Part shown: one piece after another, positions 18,655 through 28,015 of the stretch
How the letters are laid out: every line of letters starts with the position of its first letter
Numbering within the stretch: the stretch's first letter is position 1
Origin: Clostridium sp. DSM 17811
GTDB lineage: Bacteria > Bacillota > Clostridia > Clostridiales > Clostridiaceae
NCBI RefSeq assembly: GCF_018861905.1
Contig: NZ_JAHLDU010000007.1
Span: forward strand, 174,615-238,614
DNA length: 64,000 nucleotides
Direction: 5' to 3'
Program-made: the position numbers and the translations under genes
Notes under the pieces: generated by a model
What the model saw: the letters and a program-made list of their open reading frames with translations, nothing else
What the model was told of the DNA's origin: nothing
The model's database searches: none

Positions 18655-19866
18655 ATGAAAAATTGTATAAATAGTATCTATATAGTGGATTTTCTAATGT
18701 CTTTTATTACAGTGTTTGGTGTAGTAATGTTTTTACCTATGTTTCCACATATACAAGAAGTATTTGGGGTGAGTGTTTCACAAATTTCTTGGATACCCAA
18801 TGTGGCATTTTTAACAATGATAATATTTGCAATACTCGTGAGTAAAATTATAAATAGAGTAGGGATTAAAAAATTGCTCCTAATAAGTTTAATATTGTGG
18901 ATTACAGGAATAGTACTTGAAATTGTTGCACTTAGTAATTTACATTTTTATGTTTTTGTAATAGGAAGGTTTGTGGAAGGAATTGGAGAGGCCTTTATGT
19001 TTCCATTACTTTTATCTATGAACAAGTTTGAATTAAAAACTTTGGGGAGTGAAAAGATTGGTCTCAGTCTTATTGAGTTTGGGGCAGCACTTGGTGGTTT
19101 AATATCTGGAATAATATCTGGAAATTTTATTAATAATCCTAGACAATTTCTTATAATTCCAATTTGTTTTGCAATTATAGTAGGAGTTTTTATCATAATT
19201 AAATTAAAACCTGTAGTTTTGATTGATACAGATACGGAGAGTCAAAATAAAGAAGTAAAAGAGAGTAATAAAGCATACATAAGCTTAGTGCTTATGATTT
19301 TTATTATTCAAACAATATTTTCATCAATTCAAGTTTATTTGGCTTATTATATGGATGCTATTTCATCACCTAATTTGACCGGATTTGTGATTTCAATTGA
19401 GCAAATTTTATTAGCAATAGGCACAATTGCGCCTATAGTAATCCTTAAAAAGATATCATTAAGAACAACTAGAAATATTATTTTTTTAATTTTTGTCTTT
19501 GGGACTATTATATTGAGTTTGCAAATATCTATTTATTTATCCATATTAGGATTTGGAATAATGGCATTCTCTATAGGGGTAGGGTTTACAATCTCGAATA
19601 TTTGTGTTACTAAAGTTATTAGCACAAAAGTATCACAAAAACTTTCAATATACACTGCTGTAAGGAACGCTGGAGGATTCGTGCTTTCTTTTATATGGGG
19701 TAATATGATAGCTAGTTACCGTGAATCAGGACAAAGTTATGGAGATGTTTTTAAACATTTATATACATTTGAAGGGATAATAGTAATAGGTATTTTTATA
19801 ATAATAATTTTTATGCAAAAAGGAGAAGTAATGTTTAAACCTGAATTTGTACAAAAGAAATTATAG
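18655..19866 (+). CDS. MFS transporter (drug/metabolite type)
   Basis: 403 residues, 12 hydrophobic segments. The first helix (YIVDFLMSFITVFGVVMFLP), the loop SKIINRVGIKKLLL and GRFVEGIGEAFMFPLLLS in helix 4 place it in the major facilitator superfamily. The arrangement resembles DHA1-type exporters, but no clear subfamily motif is visible, so substrate is unknown. AAAAGGAG lies 7 bases before the ATG. It follows the nucleoside importer by 129 bases on the same strand and ends at a good terminator. Confidence 0.75.
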   Translation: MKNCINSIYIVDFLMSFITVFGVVMFLPMFPHIQEVFGVSVSQISWIPNVAFLTMIIFAILVSKIINRVGIKKLLLISLILWITGIVLEIVALSNLHFYVFVIGRFVEGIGEAFMFPLLLSMNKFELKTLGSEKIGLSLIEFGAALGGLISGIISGNFINNPRQFLIIPICFAIIVGVFIIIKLKPVVLIDTDTESQNKEVKESNKAYISLVLMIFIIQTIFSSIQVYLAYYMDAISSPNLTGFVISIEQILLAIGTIAPIVILKKISLRTTRNIIFLIFVFGTIILSLQISIYLSILGFGIMAFSIGVGFTISNICVTKVISTKVSQKLSIYTAVRNAGGFVLSFIWGNMIASYRESGQSYGDVFKHLYTFEGIIVIGIFIIIIFMQKGEVMFKPEFVQKKL

Positions 19867-19872
19867 ATAAAT

Positions 19873-19910
19873 AGAGCTTGCAGATAATAATCTGCTAGCT
19901 CTATCTTTTT
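19873..19910. terminator. Terminator between convergent genes
   Basis: AGAGCTTGCAGAT ... ATCTGCTAGCTCT stem (19873-19902) with a four-base loop, followed by ATCTTTTT. Confidence 0.8.
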
Positions 19911-19971
19911 ATTGATTAAATTTTTTTCAATTCATTATAAAAAATTCAATCATAAATTACTCTGTTATTAT

Positions 19972-21045
19972 TTAGCCTTCATAGGTTACCCATTGCTTTT
20001 TTAAGCTGCTTTTTTTGGCAAGTTCTATTATCTTAATTGTATCTCTCGCCTCAGAAGCAGTTACTTTTAGTGTATCTTTACCTAAAATAGAGTTATAAAC
20101 ATTCGTGTAAAATGCGCCATAATCTCCGACTTCACTTTCAATCTTGCCAGTAATATGTAGTCCGTCGATAATTGTGTTTATTTTTCCATTCATGCTTTCA
20201 GGTTCTTTACCCCAATTATCCAAATCATTTGGTGATAATCCCTCCTTTAAACTTTCTTCTTGTACATCCATTCCATATTTAATAAAGGAACCTTTAGTCC
20301 CAAGGAGAGTAAAATGAGCACTAATTTCTTTAACAAGTGTTCCAGCTTTTAATGTAACCTTCAAGTTTTGGTAGTTTAATATGATTTCAAAGTTATCAAT
20401 AATTATTCCATCATGTCTTTGAATTCTTAAGTCACCAAATACTTCAGTGGGTAGTCCAAATAAAAATAGTGCTTGATCTATTAGATGAGAACCTAAATTA
20501 TATAAAATGCCTGTACCAGGTAATTTCTTTTCTTTCCAAGTATTTTCTTCAAAGTAGTCCCTAAACCTATCATAATGTGCTTCATATTCAACTACATCTC
20601 CAAGTAGATTACTTTTAACAATCTTTTCTACAGTTTTAAAATCACTGTCCCATCTTCTATTTTGATGAACGGTTAATATTTTGCCATTTTGTTTTGCAAG
20701 GTCTATTAATTTATCAGCTTCATCGGTTGTTACTGTAAATGGTTTTTCAACTACTACATGCTTATTGTTTTCTAAAGCTTTTTTTGCTAATTCATAATGA
20801 AGTGAATTTGGTACTGCAATGACTACAAGTTCAATATTAGGATCATTAAGTAATTCATTAATATTTGATGATATTAAAACATTTGAATAACTCTCTTTTA
20901 AGGATTTTATAGCAACTTCATTAGTTGTATAAACCTTATATAGATTTAGCCCACTTGTAGTAGTAATAATAGGCGCATGAAATACTTTACCTGCCATACC
21001 ATAACCGACTAATCCAACATTAATTATCTTATTCATAACATTCAC
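19972..21045 (-). CDS. Gfo/Idh/MocA family NAD(P)-dependent oxidoreductase
   Basis: 357 residues. N-terminal Rossmann motif VGLVGYGMAGKVFHAPII (about residues 10-27), the VVEKPFT motif (about 97-103) containing the family lysine, and the catalytic-region segment GTGILYNLGSHLIDQALFLFG (about 178-198). The GYG.AGK.FHAP beginning resembles the YvaA/IolU-type inositol or sugar dehydrogenases. It acts in the cytosol on a cyclitol or sugar; it could feed scyllo-inositol into the iol pathway found 15 kb away, but nothing local proves this. Ribosome site AAAGGGTGAATG precedes the ATG. Single gene. Confidence 0.85.
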   Translation of the reverse strand: MNVMNKIINVGLVGYGMAGKVFHAPIITTTSGLNLYKVYTTNEVAIKSLKESYSNVLISSNINELLNDPNIELVVIAVPNSLHYELAKKALENNKHVVVEKPFTVTTDEADKLIDLAKQNGKILTVHQNRRWDSDFKTVEKIVKSNLLGDVVEYEAHYDRFRDYFEENTWKEKKLPGTGILYNLGSHLIDQALFLFGLPTEVFGDLRIQRHDGIIIDNFEIILNYQNLKVTLKAGTLVKEISAHFTLLGTKGSFIKYGMDVQEESLKEGLSPNDLDNWGKEPESMNGKINTIIDGLHITGKIESEVGDYGAFYTNVYNSILGKDTLKVTASEARDTIKIIELAKKSSLKKQWVTYEG

Positions 21046-21314
21046 CCTTTCTTAACTGTTTACATATACATAATTATGAGTTTATTTTGTCTTATAGTAT
21101 AATAAGTATAATTATACTGTTTTCATATAAGATAGTAAACGATTGTATTTTTCTAAAGCAAAAGTTCTTCCTATAAATTATTGGGACAATATCTATGTAC
21201 ATTTTAACTTTAGGTTGTGGTTTGTAAATTATATGACCACAGCCTAGAGTTTACAATTGTTTAATTTTAATTAAGAACTGAATAGTAATTTCTTTTGAGA
21301 GCCCTTTCGCATTC

Positions 21315-22067
21315 TTATAAATCAAGATTTACTATAGTTCTACCTACTAGTTTTCCTTTAAGAATCATTTGAATTTTTGAATCTAAATTAGTTAGGCTTT
21401 CTTTCTGAACGTTTAAAGTTAAATTATTGGGTTTCCATTCATTTGAAAGCAAATTCCATGCTTTAATCTTAAGTCCATAGGACATTGAACAAAATCTACC
21501 CCAAAGAGAGATATACCTCTAAGTATAAATGGGTATACTGTAGTTAAAAGCCCCGGAGAAGCAACACTTCCACCATATCTAGTGGATTTAAGTGCTGATG
21601 CTAGAATAGTTCCACCAACGGTATCTATTACTCCAGCCCACCTTCCTTTTAAAAGAGTTATTCTTGACTTATCATCTATTTCTCCTCTAAAAATTATATC
21701 TTTTGCTCCTATTCCTAATAACATATCTTTTGCATCAGGTTTGCCTGTAGTGGCAATAACGCTGTATCCAAGTTTAGCGAGGATGCTTACTGCACTGATT
21801 CCTACTCCGCCAGTTGCACCAGTTACTAATATATCTCCATCAGATGGAGTAATACCTGATGCTATTAGTTTATATACAGATAAAGCAGCTGTGAAACCTG
21901 CAGTTCCATATATCATAATTTCTATCAGCGAAAGATTTTCAGGTAACTTAACTACCCAGTCAGCAGGAACTCTGATATACTGGCCGTAACCACCAGGGAT
22001 GTTCATGCCTAAATCATATCCTGTAACTACTACAGAATCTCCAACCTTAAAATTTTCTCGTTGTCAT
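21315..22067 (-). pseudogene. Broken YhdH/AcuI-type quinone/acryloyl-CoA reductase gene
   Basis: The central body (about 195 codons, NIPGGYGQYIRVPADWVVKLP through VDFVQCPMDLR, with the nucleotide motif VTGATGGVGISAVSILAKLGY) is a zinc-free MDR reductase of the YhdH/AcuI family. It is broken twice. First, an ATG at 22065-22067 with a GGAGAG site reads only six codons before a stop, while the family frame begins abruptly two bases later at VGDSVVVTGYDLG, so about 80 N-terminal codons are gone but the start signals remain. Second, near 21461-21471 a one-base shift moves the correct C-terminus (KAWNLLSNEWKPNNLTLNV ... GKLVGRTIVNLDL, stop at 21315) out of frame. AcuI-type enzymes reduce acryloyl-CoA, but this copy should be dead. 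Confidence 0.85.
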
Positions 22068-22278
22068 AAAATTAAACTCTCCTCTATAAAAATAATACTT
22101 TAACATAAGATTATAATATACATAATTATTAAGTTATATACATAAGTATAAAGTTGAGGTTTTATATGAATGATAAATATATAATACATTTTATAAGCAC
22201 AACTAGAAAAAAATGATAAGTTTTATTAAGAGAGATAATTCGAAATTGTTATTGTTAATATAGTTTGTAGTTTTAATT

Positions 22279-22326
22279 AAAAATAAATCTGACACCATAT
22301 GAATAATGATGTCAGATTTATTTTTA
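22279..22326. terminator. Terminator of the ulaCABG operon
   Basis: AAAAATAAATCTGAC ... GTCAGATTTATTTTT stem with A/T runs on both sides; it lies 26 bases beyond the end of ulaG on the minus strand. Confidence 0.8.
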
Positions 22327-22351
22327 TTCCATTGAGATGTAATTTCTTATT

Positions 22352-23416
22352 TTAAAGGAAACATTTAAATGGTAAATCTATGTCTCCATCAAAACAGTCA
22401 TCAAAACCGCGAGGATAATGGTATTCACGTTTATCTTTATCTGCAGGATAAATGAATTTTCCTCCTACTTGCCAGATGTATGGAAGAAATTTATATTGTA
22501 ATCTGTCTTTTTTCATTTCAAATAGTACATTAATTTCCTCGGTGTCTGCTTGGAAGTTTGACCATATATCATGATGGAATGGAATTACAACTTTAGTATT
22601 TAAAGCTTCACCCATTCTAAGTATATCTGATGCAGTCATTTTGTCGGTTATGCCTCTAGGATTTTCTCCGAAAGAACCTAGTGCTACATCTATTTGATAA
22701 TCGTTTCCGTGTTTAGCATAATAGTTAGAGTAATGTGAATCACCACTGTGATATATAGTTCCACCTGGCGTTTTAATAATATAATTTACTGCACGCTCAT
22801 CTATGTTGCCAGGCATTTTACCTGCTAGAGTAACATCTTTTGGAACTGTAATTAATGCAGTACGGTCAAATGATTCAAGAGCAATAAGCTCTGTATCCTT
22901 AATCTTAACAACATCTCCAGGTTTTACTACAATACAACGATTTGCAGGTACGCCCCAGCTAATCCAGAGGTCAACACAAGTTTGAGGTCCTATAAAAGGT
23001 ACAGATGGTTCGCAATTTTTCATAACTGCGGTTGCTACATTTATATCAATATGATCATTATGATCATGTGTTGATATTACAGCGTCAATTTGTTTAATAG
23101 CAAATGGATCTAAAACAAAAGGAGCTACTCTAAGGTTTGGTTGTAATTTTTTACAGCCAGACATTCTTGCCATCTGATGTTCTGGTTTTATTAAAGGATT
23201 TTTCATAGTTTTTTTACCTGTGCCGCACCATAAATCAATACAAAGATTTGCATTACCTTCTGATTTTACCCAAAGGCCTGTACAACCAAGCCACCACATT
23301 GCAAAGCTACCAGGCTTAACTATTTCTCCTTCGATTTCTTCATTAAGCCAAGTTCCCCATTGGGGGAAAGTGCTCAGTATCCAGGATTCTCTTGTTATAT
23401 CATCTATTTTACTCAT
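22352..23416 (-). CDS. ulaG: L-ascorbate-6-phosphate lactonase
   Basis: 354 residues, the same length as the E. coli enzyme, whose start (MSK...[11 protein letters not shown]) it matches; this favours the ATG at 23416 over an in-frame ATG four codons upstream that directly abuts the AAAAGGA site. Metallo-beta-lactamase motif THDHNDHID at about residue 108 and further metal ligands in [16 protein letters not shown] and [10 protein letters not shown]. It opens the lactone ring of L-ascorbate-6-phosphate to 3-keto-L-gulonate-6-phosphate, an Mn-dependent cytosolic step. Last gene of the ulaC-A-B-G unit, a rather short gap after ulaB. Confidence 0.95.
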   Translation of the reverse strand: MSKIDDITRESWILSTFPQWGTWLNEEIEGEIVKPGSFAMWWLGCTGLWVKSEGNANLCIDLWCGTGKKTMKNPLIKPEHQMARMSGCKKLQPNLRVAPFVLDPFAIKQIDAVISTHDHNDHIDINVATAVMKNCEPSVPFIGPQTCVDLWISWGVPANRCIVVKPGDVVKIKDTELIALESFDRTALITVPKDVTLAGKMPGNIDERAVNYIIKTPGGTIYHSGDSHYSNYYAKHGNDYQIDVALGSFGENPRGITDKMTASDILRMGEALNTKVVIPFHHDIWSNFQADTEEINVLFEMKKDRLQYKFLPYIWQVGGKFIYPADKDKREYHYPRGFDDCFDGDIDLPFKCFL

Positions 23417-23442
23417 ATTATTCACCATTCCTTTTATAATTA

Positions 23443-23736
23443 TTATTTTACTTCGTCTAGATTTAAAGCTTCTCTGATTTTACTTTCTATTTCTACTTCT
23501 GACAAAAGATTTCTAAGTCCTATAATTTTAGTTTTAGAACGGGCATTTGTAAAATTTGATACTAAGGACTCAGAGACAAAAACCATGTCAAAAGAAGATA
23601 TAACGGATTTTGCCTCACCAACACTAAGGTGGTCAACATCTACGTCAATTTTTAGTTTTTTGAAAACCTTAATAATCTTCATTTTAATCATTTGGCTTGA
23701 TCCCATTCCATTTCCACAAGCGGCTAATACTTTCAT
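23443..23736 (-). CDS. ulaB: PTS ascorbate-specific EIIB
   Basis: 97 residues. The phosphocysteine loop [16 protein letters not shown] starts at residue 6, with Cys7 as the phosphorylated residue. It passes phosphate from UlaC to ascorbate as the sugar crosses UlaA. AAAAGGAGAG lies before the ATG, 27 bases after ulaA. Length and motif are normal for the family. Confidence 0.95.
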   Translation of the reverse strand: MKVLAACGNGMGSSQMIKMKIIKVFKKLKIDVDVDHLSVGEAKSVISSFDMVFVSESLVSNFTNARSKTKIIGLRNLLSEVEIESKIREALNLDEVK

Positions 23737-23763
23737 TTTAATCTCTCCTTTTTTAATATGAGT

Positions 23764-25230
23764 TTAACAATCAGTGTCTACATGTGTAAAATAGTTTGAT
23801 TTATTTTTACGATATTGCATTTGAGGAATAACGAGCATTGCTATAATTAGAGCAAATACGCCAAATATTTTAAATGTATTTGCAAAAACACCGAATGCAG
23901 GCCAAATGGTAGCCCAATCAATGTTACCATGCCATCCACCGGTAAGCGGGCTTTGTACTCCAGCACCAAAGAACCATATTGCAAAAGCACCACCTAGTAC
24001 CTGAAGCATACCACAACAAACTGGTATTATTGTAGCAGCACGGACACCACCACGTTTATTAGCGAATACTGCTAAAGTTGCATTATCAAAGAATACTGGT
24101 ACGAAACCTGTGATAATCATAACAGGGGAATGAAATATGAGTAACCCTGCGATTGCTATGAACTGACCAAGTGCTCCAAAAACAAAACCATATACAACAG
24201 CGTTTTTTGCACCAAATCCGTAAGTAGCGGCACAGTCAACAGCAGGAGTTAATCCTGGTATGAATTTATCAGATATACCTTGAAAAGCTGTTGTAAGTTC
24301 TGCAACAAACATTCTAACACCACTCATAAGTATAAATAGGTAAACTGAAAATGTTAAAGAACGATTTATAATATAAGCTGCGAAGGATAATGTTGCTGGA
24401 AAGTTACCAGAAGCAACTTTGCCGATTGGGTTTTCTAGTCCTCTCATGTACGGTTCACCAAGAATCAACATAATGATACCAAAGAAAACTAACATTAAAG
24501 TACCAGCGGTCACAACGTTATCATTAAATATTGAAAGAAACTTAGGTAATTTTATGTTATCTAGATTTTTATCTTTATTACCTAGTTTGCCCGCAATTTT
24601 ATCTGTTAGCCAAACTGCGCCCATTTGCTGATGACCAATAGCAAAACCAGCATTGTCTGTAAGGTTGTTACATGCTTCAACTGTTAAGTTTGAAAATACA
24701 GCTTGATATGTACCAACGAGTAAACCTACTATAATAGCTCCAGTTGCATTAGCATAGTCAGGTAATGCAAAGAATACAATAAAAGTTGCTGTTGTTGCTT
24801 GTTGAAGCATGATATGACCTGTAAGGAAAAGCGTCCTTATTTTTGTTATTTTACCAAAAGCAACTAATAGTAAGTTCCATAAGAATGCGAACATAAGTGC
24901 AATCATAACCATTGAGGCTAATGAGCCTAAGCTTTTATTTGCAGCAGCTAGTCCAAAATATGGATCAATAACTGCAGCATTCATGTGAAAACGATCATTT
25001 AAACCTGCAAGAATAGGTCTAAATGTAGTAACAAGACCACCTGCACCTATATTCCAAATCATTATGCCAATGATACATTTCATTGTGCCTGCAAAAGTTT
25101 CGTGTATTGGTCTTCTTAGAAATAAATAACAGATTAATACAATTAAACTAATGAAATATTCTGGTTTTGTAAGAATATTGTCTGAAAACACTTTAAAGAA
25201 TCCACTATTCGCAATACTATTAATATCCAC
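23764..25230 (-). CDS. ulaA: PTS ascorbate-specific EIIC (membrane channel)
   Basis: 488 residues with about 11 membrane segments. Conserved family segments include GHIMLQQATTATFIVFF, DNAGFAIGHQQMGAVWLTDKIAG, and GLTPAVDCAATYGFGAKNAV. It binds and moves L-ascorbate across the cytoplasmic membrane while EIIB phosphorylates it. AGGGGGTCAAATTAG precedes the ATG, 23 bases after ulaC. The start of helix 1 (NILTKPEYFISLIVL) agrees with the chosen start. Confidence 0.95.
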   Translation of the reverse strand: MDINSIANSGFFKVFSDNILTKPEYFISLIVLICYLFLRRPIHETFAGTMKCIIGIMIWNIGAGGLVTTFRPILAGLNDRFHMNAAVIDPYFGLAAANKSLGSLASMVMIALMFAFLWNLLLVAFGKITKIRTLFLTGHIMLQQATTATFIVFFALPDYANATGAIIVGLLVGTYQAVFSNLTVEACNNLTDNAGFAIGHQQMGAVWLTDKIAGKLGNKDKNLDNIKLPKFLSIFNDNVVTAGTLMLVFFGIIMLILGEPYMRGLENPIGKVASGNFPATLSFAAYIINRSLTFSVYLFILMSGVRMFVAELTTAFQGISDKFIPGLTPAVDCAATYGFGAKNAVVYGFVFGALGQFIAIAGLLIFHSPVMIITGFVPVFFDNATLAVFANKRGGVRAATIIPVCCGMLQVLGGAFAIWFFGAGVQSPLTGGWHGNIDWATIWPAFGVFANTFKIFGVFALIIAMLVIPQMQYRKNKSNYFTHVDTDC

Positions 25231-25253
25231 TAATTTGACCCCCTAATTAAATA

Positions 25254-25730
25254 CTATTCTACATGAGATTTGTTTAATTCTCTTGCCAATGCTTCTGGGT
25301 CTGTACAATTACGTATAAAGTCCATATTTTCTTCTTCAGAGAGATAATCGCTTAACTTTGAAAGTAAAGCAAGATGATCAGTATCATTTACAGCAGCAAG
25401 TGTTATAACGATGTCTACAGGATCATTTTCGCAATTAAAATGCACTGGCTTTGATAAGGAAAGCAAACTGATGCCGGTTTTTAAAACGGTTACATCTGGC
25501 CTCGAATGAGATAATGCAAGTCCTGGTATTATTACAATGTATGGACCATATTCTTCAACAGTTTTAATTGTTAATTCAATATATCCTTCAGTAATGTAAT
25601 TTGAGTTAACGAGTAGTTGACCTGAAAGTCTCATAGCTTCTACCCAATCTTTAGCTGTAGCATTTAAATTAATGTTTTCTGAAAGAATGATGTTTTCATT
25701 AAGAATAATATTATTATTAATTTTAATCAC
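25254..25730 (-). CDS. ulaC: PTS ascorbate-specific EIIA; start codon uncertain, possibly ATT
   Basis: About 155-158 residues. The phosphohistidine lies in PGLALSHSRPD (mannitol/fructose-type EIIA), followed by the conserved CENDPVDIVITLAAVNDTDH. It accepts phosphate from HPr and passes it to UlaB. The start is odd. An upstream ATG at 25829 would put translation through the -35/-10 promoter and the operator, so it cannot be used. The near-perfect ribosome site AAAGGAAGTGA (25737-25727) is followed by ATT AAA ATT AAT with no ATG, GTG or TTG at normal spacing; the only GTG (25730) lies inside the site itself. ATT at 25727 or 25721 is therefore the best-spaced choice. I give 25730 as the outer limit. 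Confidence 0.85.
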   Translation of the reverse strand: MIKINNNIILNENIILSENINLNATAKDWVEAMRLSGQLLVNSNYITEGYIELTIKTVEEYGPYIVIIPGLALSHSRPDVTVLKTGISLLSLSKPVHFNCENDPVDIVITLAAVNDTDHLALLSKLSDYLSEEENMDFIRNCTDPEALARELNKSHVE

Positions 25731-25770
25731 TTCCTTTATAAATTTAAGTTTTAATATTCTGTATACTTTT

Positions 25771-25829
25771 ATGATAGCGATATTATTATACAATGTCAAC
25801 ATATGTGTAACGATTGCACATATGTGCAA
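25771..25829 (-). promoter_or_regulatory. ulaCABG promoter with palindromic operator
   Basis: Minus-strand -35 TTGACA (25799-25794), 17-base spacer and -10 TATCAT (25776-25771). A perfect 16-base palindrome TTGCACATATGTGCAA (25814-25829) sits 14 bases upstream of the -35, four bases after the stop codon of the SorC-type regulator gene. The same element at the same distance precedes ulaE. Confidence 0.8.
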
Positions 25830-25832
25830 AAA

Positions 25833-26816
25833 CTACAATTGAACTTCATCATCCAATTCCAAAATTTTTAACGCTGCGGTATCATCTATTATTAATGTTT
25901 TTATATATTTACCTCTTATTGCACCTAAAATAGCTTTTGATTTTTCTTTTGATCCTGCAACGCAAATGACATCTGGTGCGTTATAAAAATCTATTAAATC
26001 AATTCCTATAATAGTGTTGTTTAACTCAGACTCAATTTGGTTACCATTTATATCATAGTAACGCCCGCCAATGTGTCCAACAGCTCCACTTGATTGAAGT
26101 GAATATTGAGTATAGCTGTCTATATATTTGCTCCAGGCTGTATTTGAAATAGTTGAATCTATAGATCCTACGCTTGTTAGTATAACTGTGGCTCTCTTAG
26201 CAAGAGACAAAGTATCTGATATATAAGGGTCACGTATAAGTTTATCTTTCATATCTTTATCCTCCACAAAAAGGGGAGCTAATAAGTAATGATACTTTCC
26301 TCCGTAAATCTTCGCGAATTGTTTTACTAGATCTATTCCATCTATTTCTGGATTATCTTTTAAAGCAGCTCCCATTATTTGTACTACTGTGAGGGGAATG
26401 TTTTTGTTAGACTTAAGACTTTGAACAGTATTGTATATGGTGTTTCCCCAAGATATACCAAGTATAGTGTTCTTATTTATTTTAGCATCAATATAGTAAG
26501 CCGCAATTTCACCAAGTTTAATCAGAGTTAATTCATATGAAGATCCCTTTGTATTAATAATTCTTACATGTTTTAGTTTGAATCTCTTCATAAATTCATT
26601 CTCGATGTCCATTAATCTTTCCCAAGGTTCTTTTATAATTATTTCTACTATTTTTTTATCCCTTGCCTCTTTTAATAATCTTGAAATTTTAGAACGTGAA
26701 GTGAACAAACGTTCAGCGATTTGTGATTGAGTCATATCATGTTCATAATAAAGACTTGCTACACTAGCTAAAAGACTATTTTTTTCATTTTCATTCATAT
26801 TATCAAAGTCATTCAT
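25833..26816 (-). CDS. SorC/DeoR-family sugar-binding transcriptional regulator
   Basis: 327 residues. The N-terminal helix-turn-helix is at about 22-50 (MTQSQIAERLFTSRSKISRLLKEAR), followed by the SorC/CggR-type sugar-phosphate binding domain: LGISWGNTIYNTVQSL near 120, VGSIDS near 217, GRYYD.NG and IAVAG-like VICVAGSKEKSKAILGA near 290. It lies between the two arms of the ascorbate locus and is the obvious candidate to bind the ACATATGTGCAA operators in front of ulaC and ulaE, probably as an activator because the sites lie upstream of the -35 boxes. AAAAAGGAG precedes the ATG. Confidence 0.88.
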   Translation of the reverse strand: MNDFDNMNENEKNSLLASVASLYYEHDMTQSQIAERLFTSRSKISRLLKEARDKKIVEIIIKEPWERLMDIENEFMKRFKLKHVRIINTKGSSYELTLIKLGEIAAYYIDAKINKNTILGISWGNTIYNTVQSLKSNKNIPLTVVQIMGAALKDNPEIDGIDLVKQFAKIYGGKYHYLLAPLFVEDKDMKDKLIRDPYISDTLSLAKRATVILTSVGSIDSTISNTAWSKYIDSYTQYSLQSSGAVGHIGGRYYDINGNQIESELNNTIIGIDLIDFYNAPDVICVAGSKEKSKAILGAIRGKYIKTLIIDDTAALKILELDDEVQL

Positions 26817-27042
26817 AATTAAAACTCCTTTTTAATCAATATTTTAAATAAAAGTTACATGCTCAGGGCAGTTAATTAGTAATAATTCAGTTGCTTAGTA
26901 GAAAAACAAAAACTTTAGAGCAAGTAATACTATAATGTATTGAACAAATGATATTTATAGTGAACATATACTTATAATATAATTATAATATTATAATGAA
27001 AAAAATGCAATAAACTATATATTGTAAGGCTTACGAATTAAA

Positions 27043-27101
27043 CTGAACATATGTGCAATAGATGAGAATGTGTTGACTAAGAAAAAACTAGATGATATAT
27101 T
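27043..27101 (+). promoter_or_regulatory. ulaEF promoter with the same upstream operator
   Basis: CTGAACATATGTGCAA (27043-27058) matches 13 of 16 bases of the ulaC palindrome. It is followed after exactly 14 bases by -35 TTGACT (27073-27078), a 17-base spacer and -10 TATATT (27096-27101). The rest of the 320-base divergent gap shows AT-rich sequence and a further ACATAT half-site near 26964. Confidence 0.75.
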
Positions 27102-27136
27102 TAAATAAAAGTTTAGTCAAAGGGGTGTGAAGGAAT

Positions 27137-28015
27137 ATGTATGATTTAAATAGAGTTCCTATTGGTATTTATGAAAAAGCTTTGCCTTCTAGTTTTTCCT
27201 GGGAAGAAAAGTTAACATCAGCAAAAGAAGCTGGCTTCGACTATTTGGAAATTTCAATTGATGAAACAGATGAAAGGTTAGCCAGACTTGAATGGTCAAA
27301 GGAAGAAAGAGAAAAATTAAAGAAACTTATTAGTACTACTGGGGTTATGATTCCAAGTATGTGCTTAAGTGGTCATAGAAGATTCCCCTTTGGAAGTAAA
27401 GATGAAAATACTCGTAGTAAAGCCTTGGATATTATGAAAAAGGCAATCGAACTATCCGCGGATCTAGGGATACGGACAATTCAATTAGCTGCCTATGATG
27501 TATATTATGAGGAAGAGGATGAGATTACAAAAGCTTTCTTTATAGAAGGAATGGAAAAATCTATAGCAATGGCAAGTAAAGCAGGCGTAATGCTTGCACT
27601 TGAAATAATGGATACCAAATTTATAAGTACTATATTAAGAGCAATGCCATATATAACTAAATTTAATTCCCCGTGGTTTAAGATATATCCAGATTTAGGT
27701 AATTTGAGTGCTTGGGGTAGCGATGTTGAGGCAGAACTAGAACTTGGACTTCCGCATACTGTTGCAATTCACGTAAAAGAAACAAAGCCAGGAGTATTTA
27801 AAGAGGTTCCTTTTGGTGAGGGGATTGTAAAATTTGCTGCACTTTTTAAAAAATTAAAAGAATTAAATTATCAAGGACCCTTTCTAATAGAAATGTGGGC
27901 TGATAATAGCAAGATTACTACCAAAGAAGATGCTGTGCGTGATATTTATAACGCAAGAATATTTGTTAAAGAAAAAATGATCGAAGGTGGGATGGTAAAT
28001 GCTAAAAGAGCTTAA
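27137..28015 (+). CDS. ulaE: L-ribulose-5-phosphate 3-epimerase (UlaE type)
   Basis: 292 residues, an AP-endonuclease-2/xylose-isomerase-like TIM barrel. Typical segments: [11 protein letters not shown] at the start, [15 protein letters not shown] near residue 75, [14 protein letters not shown] (metal-binding Glu) near 155, [13 protein letters not shown] near 185 and the C-terminal IEMWAD. It converts L-xylulose-5-phosphate to L-ribulose-5-phosphate in the ascorbate pathway. AAAGGGGTGTGAAGG precedes the ATG. First gene of the plus-strand arm, overlapping ulaF by 17 bases. Confidence 0.93.
   Translation: MYDLNRVPIGIYEKALPSSFSWEEKLTSAKEAGFDYLEISIDETDERLARLEWSKEEREKLKKLISTTGVMIPSMCLSGHRRFPFGSKDENTRSKALDIMKKAIELSADLGIRTIQLAAYDVYYEEEDEITKAFFIEGMEKSIAMASKAGVMLALEIMDTKFISTILRAMPYITKFNSPWFKIYPDLGNLSAWGSDVEAELELGLPHTVAIHVKETKPGVFKEVPFGEGIVKFAALFKKLKELNYQGPFLIEMWADNSKITTKEDAVRDIYNARIFVKEKMIEGGMVNAKRA

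Noticed and set aside
25731..25829. N-terminal extension of UlaC from an ATG at 25829
   Set aside because: The extension covers the -35, -10 and operator, so it cannot be transcribed from that promoter, and homologous EIIA proteins lack it.
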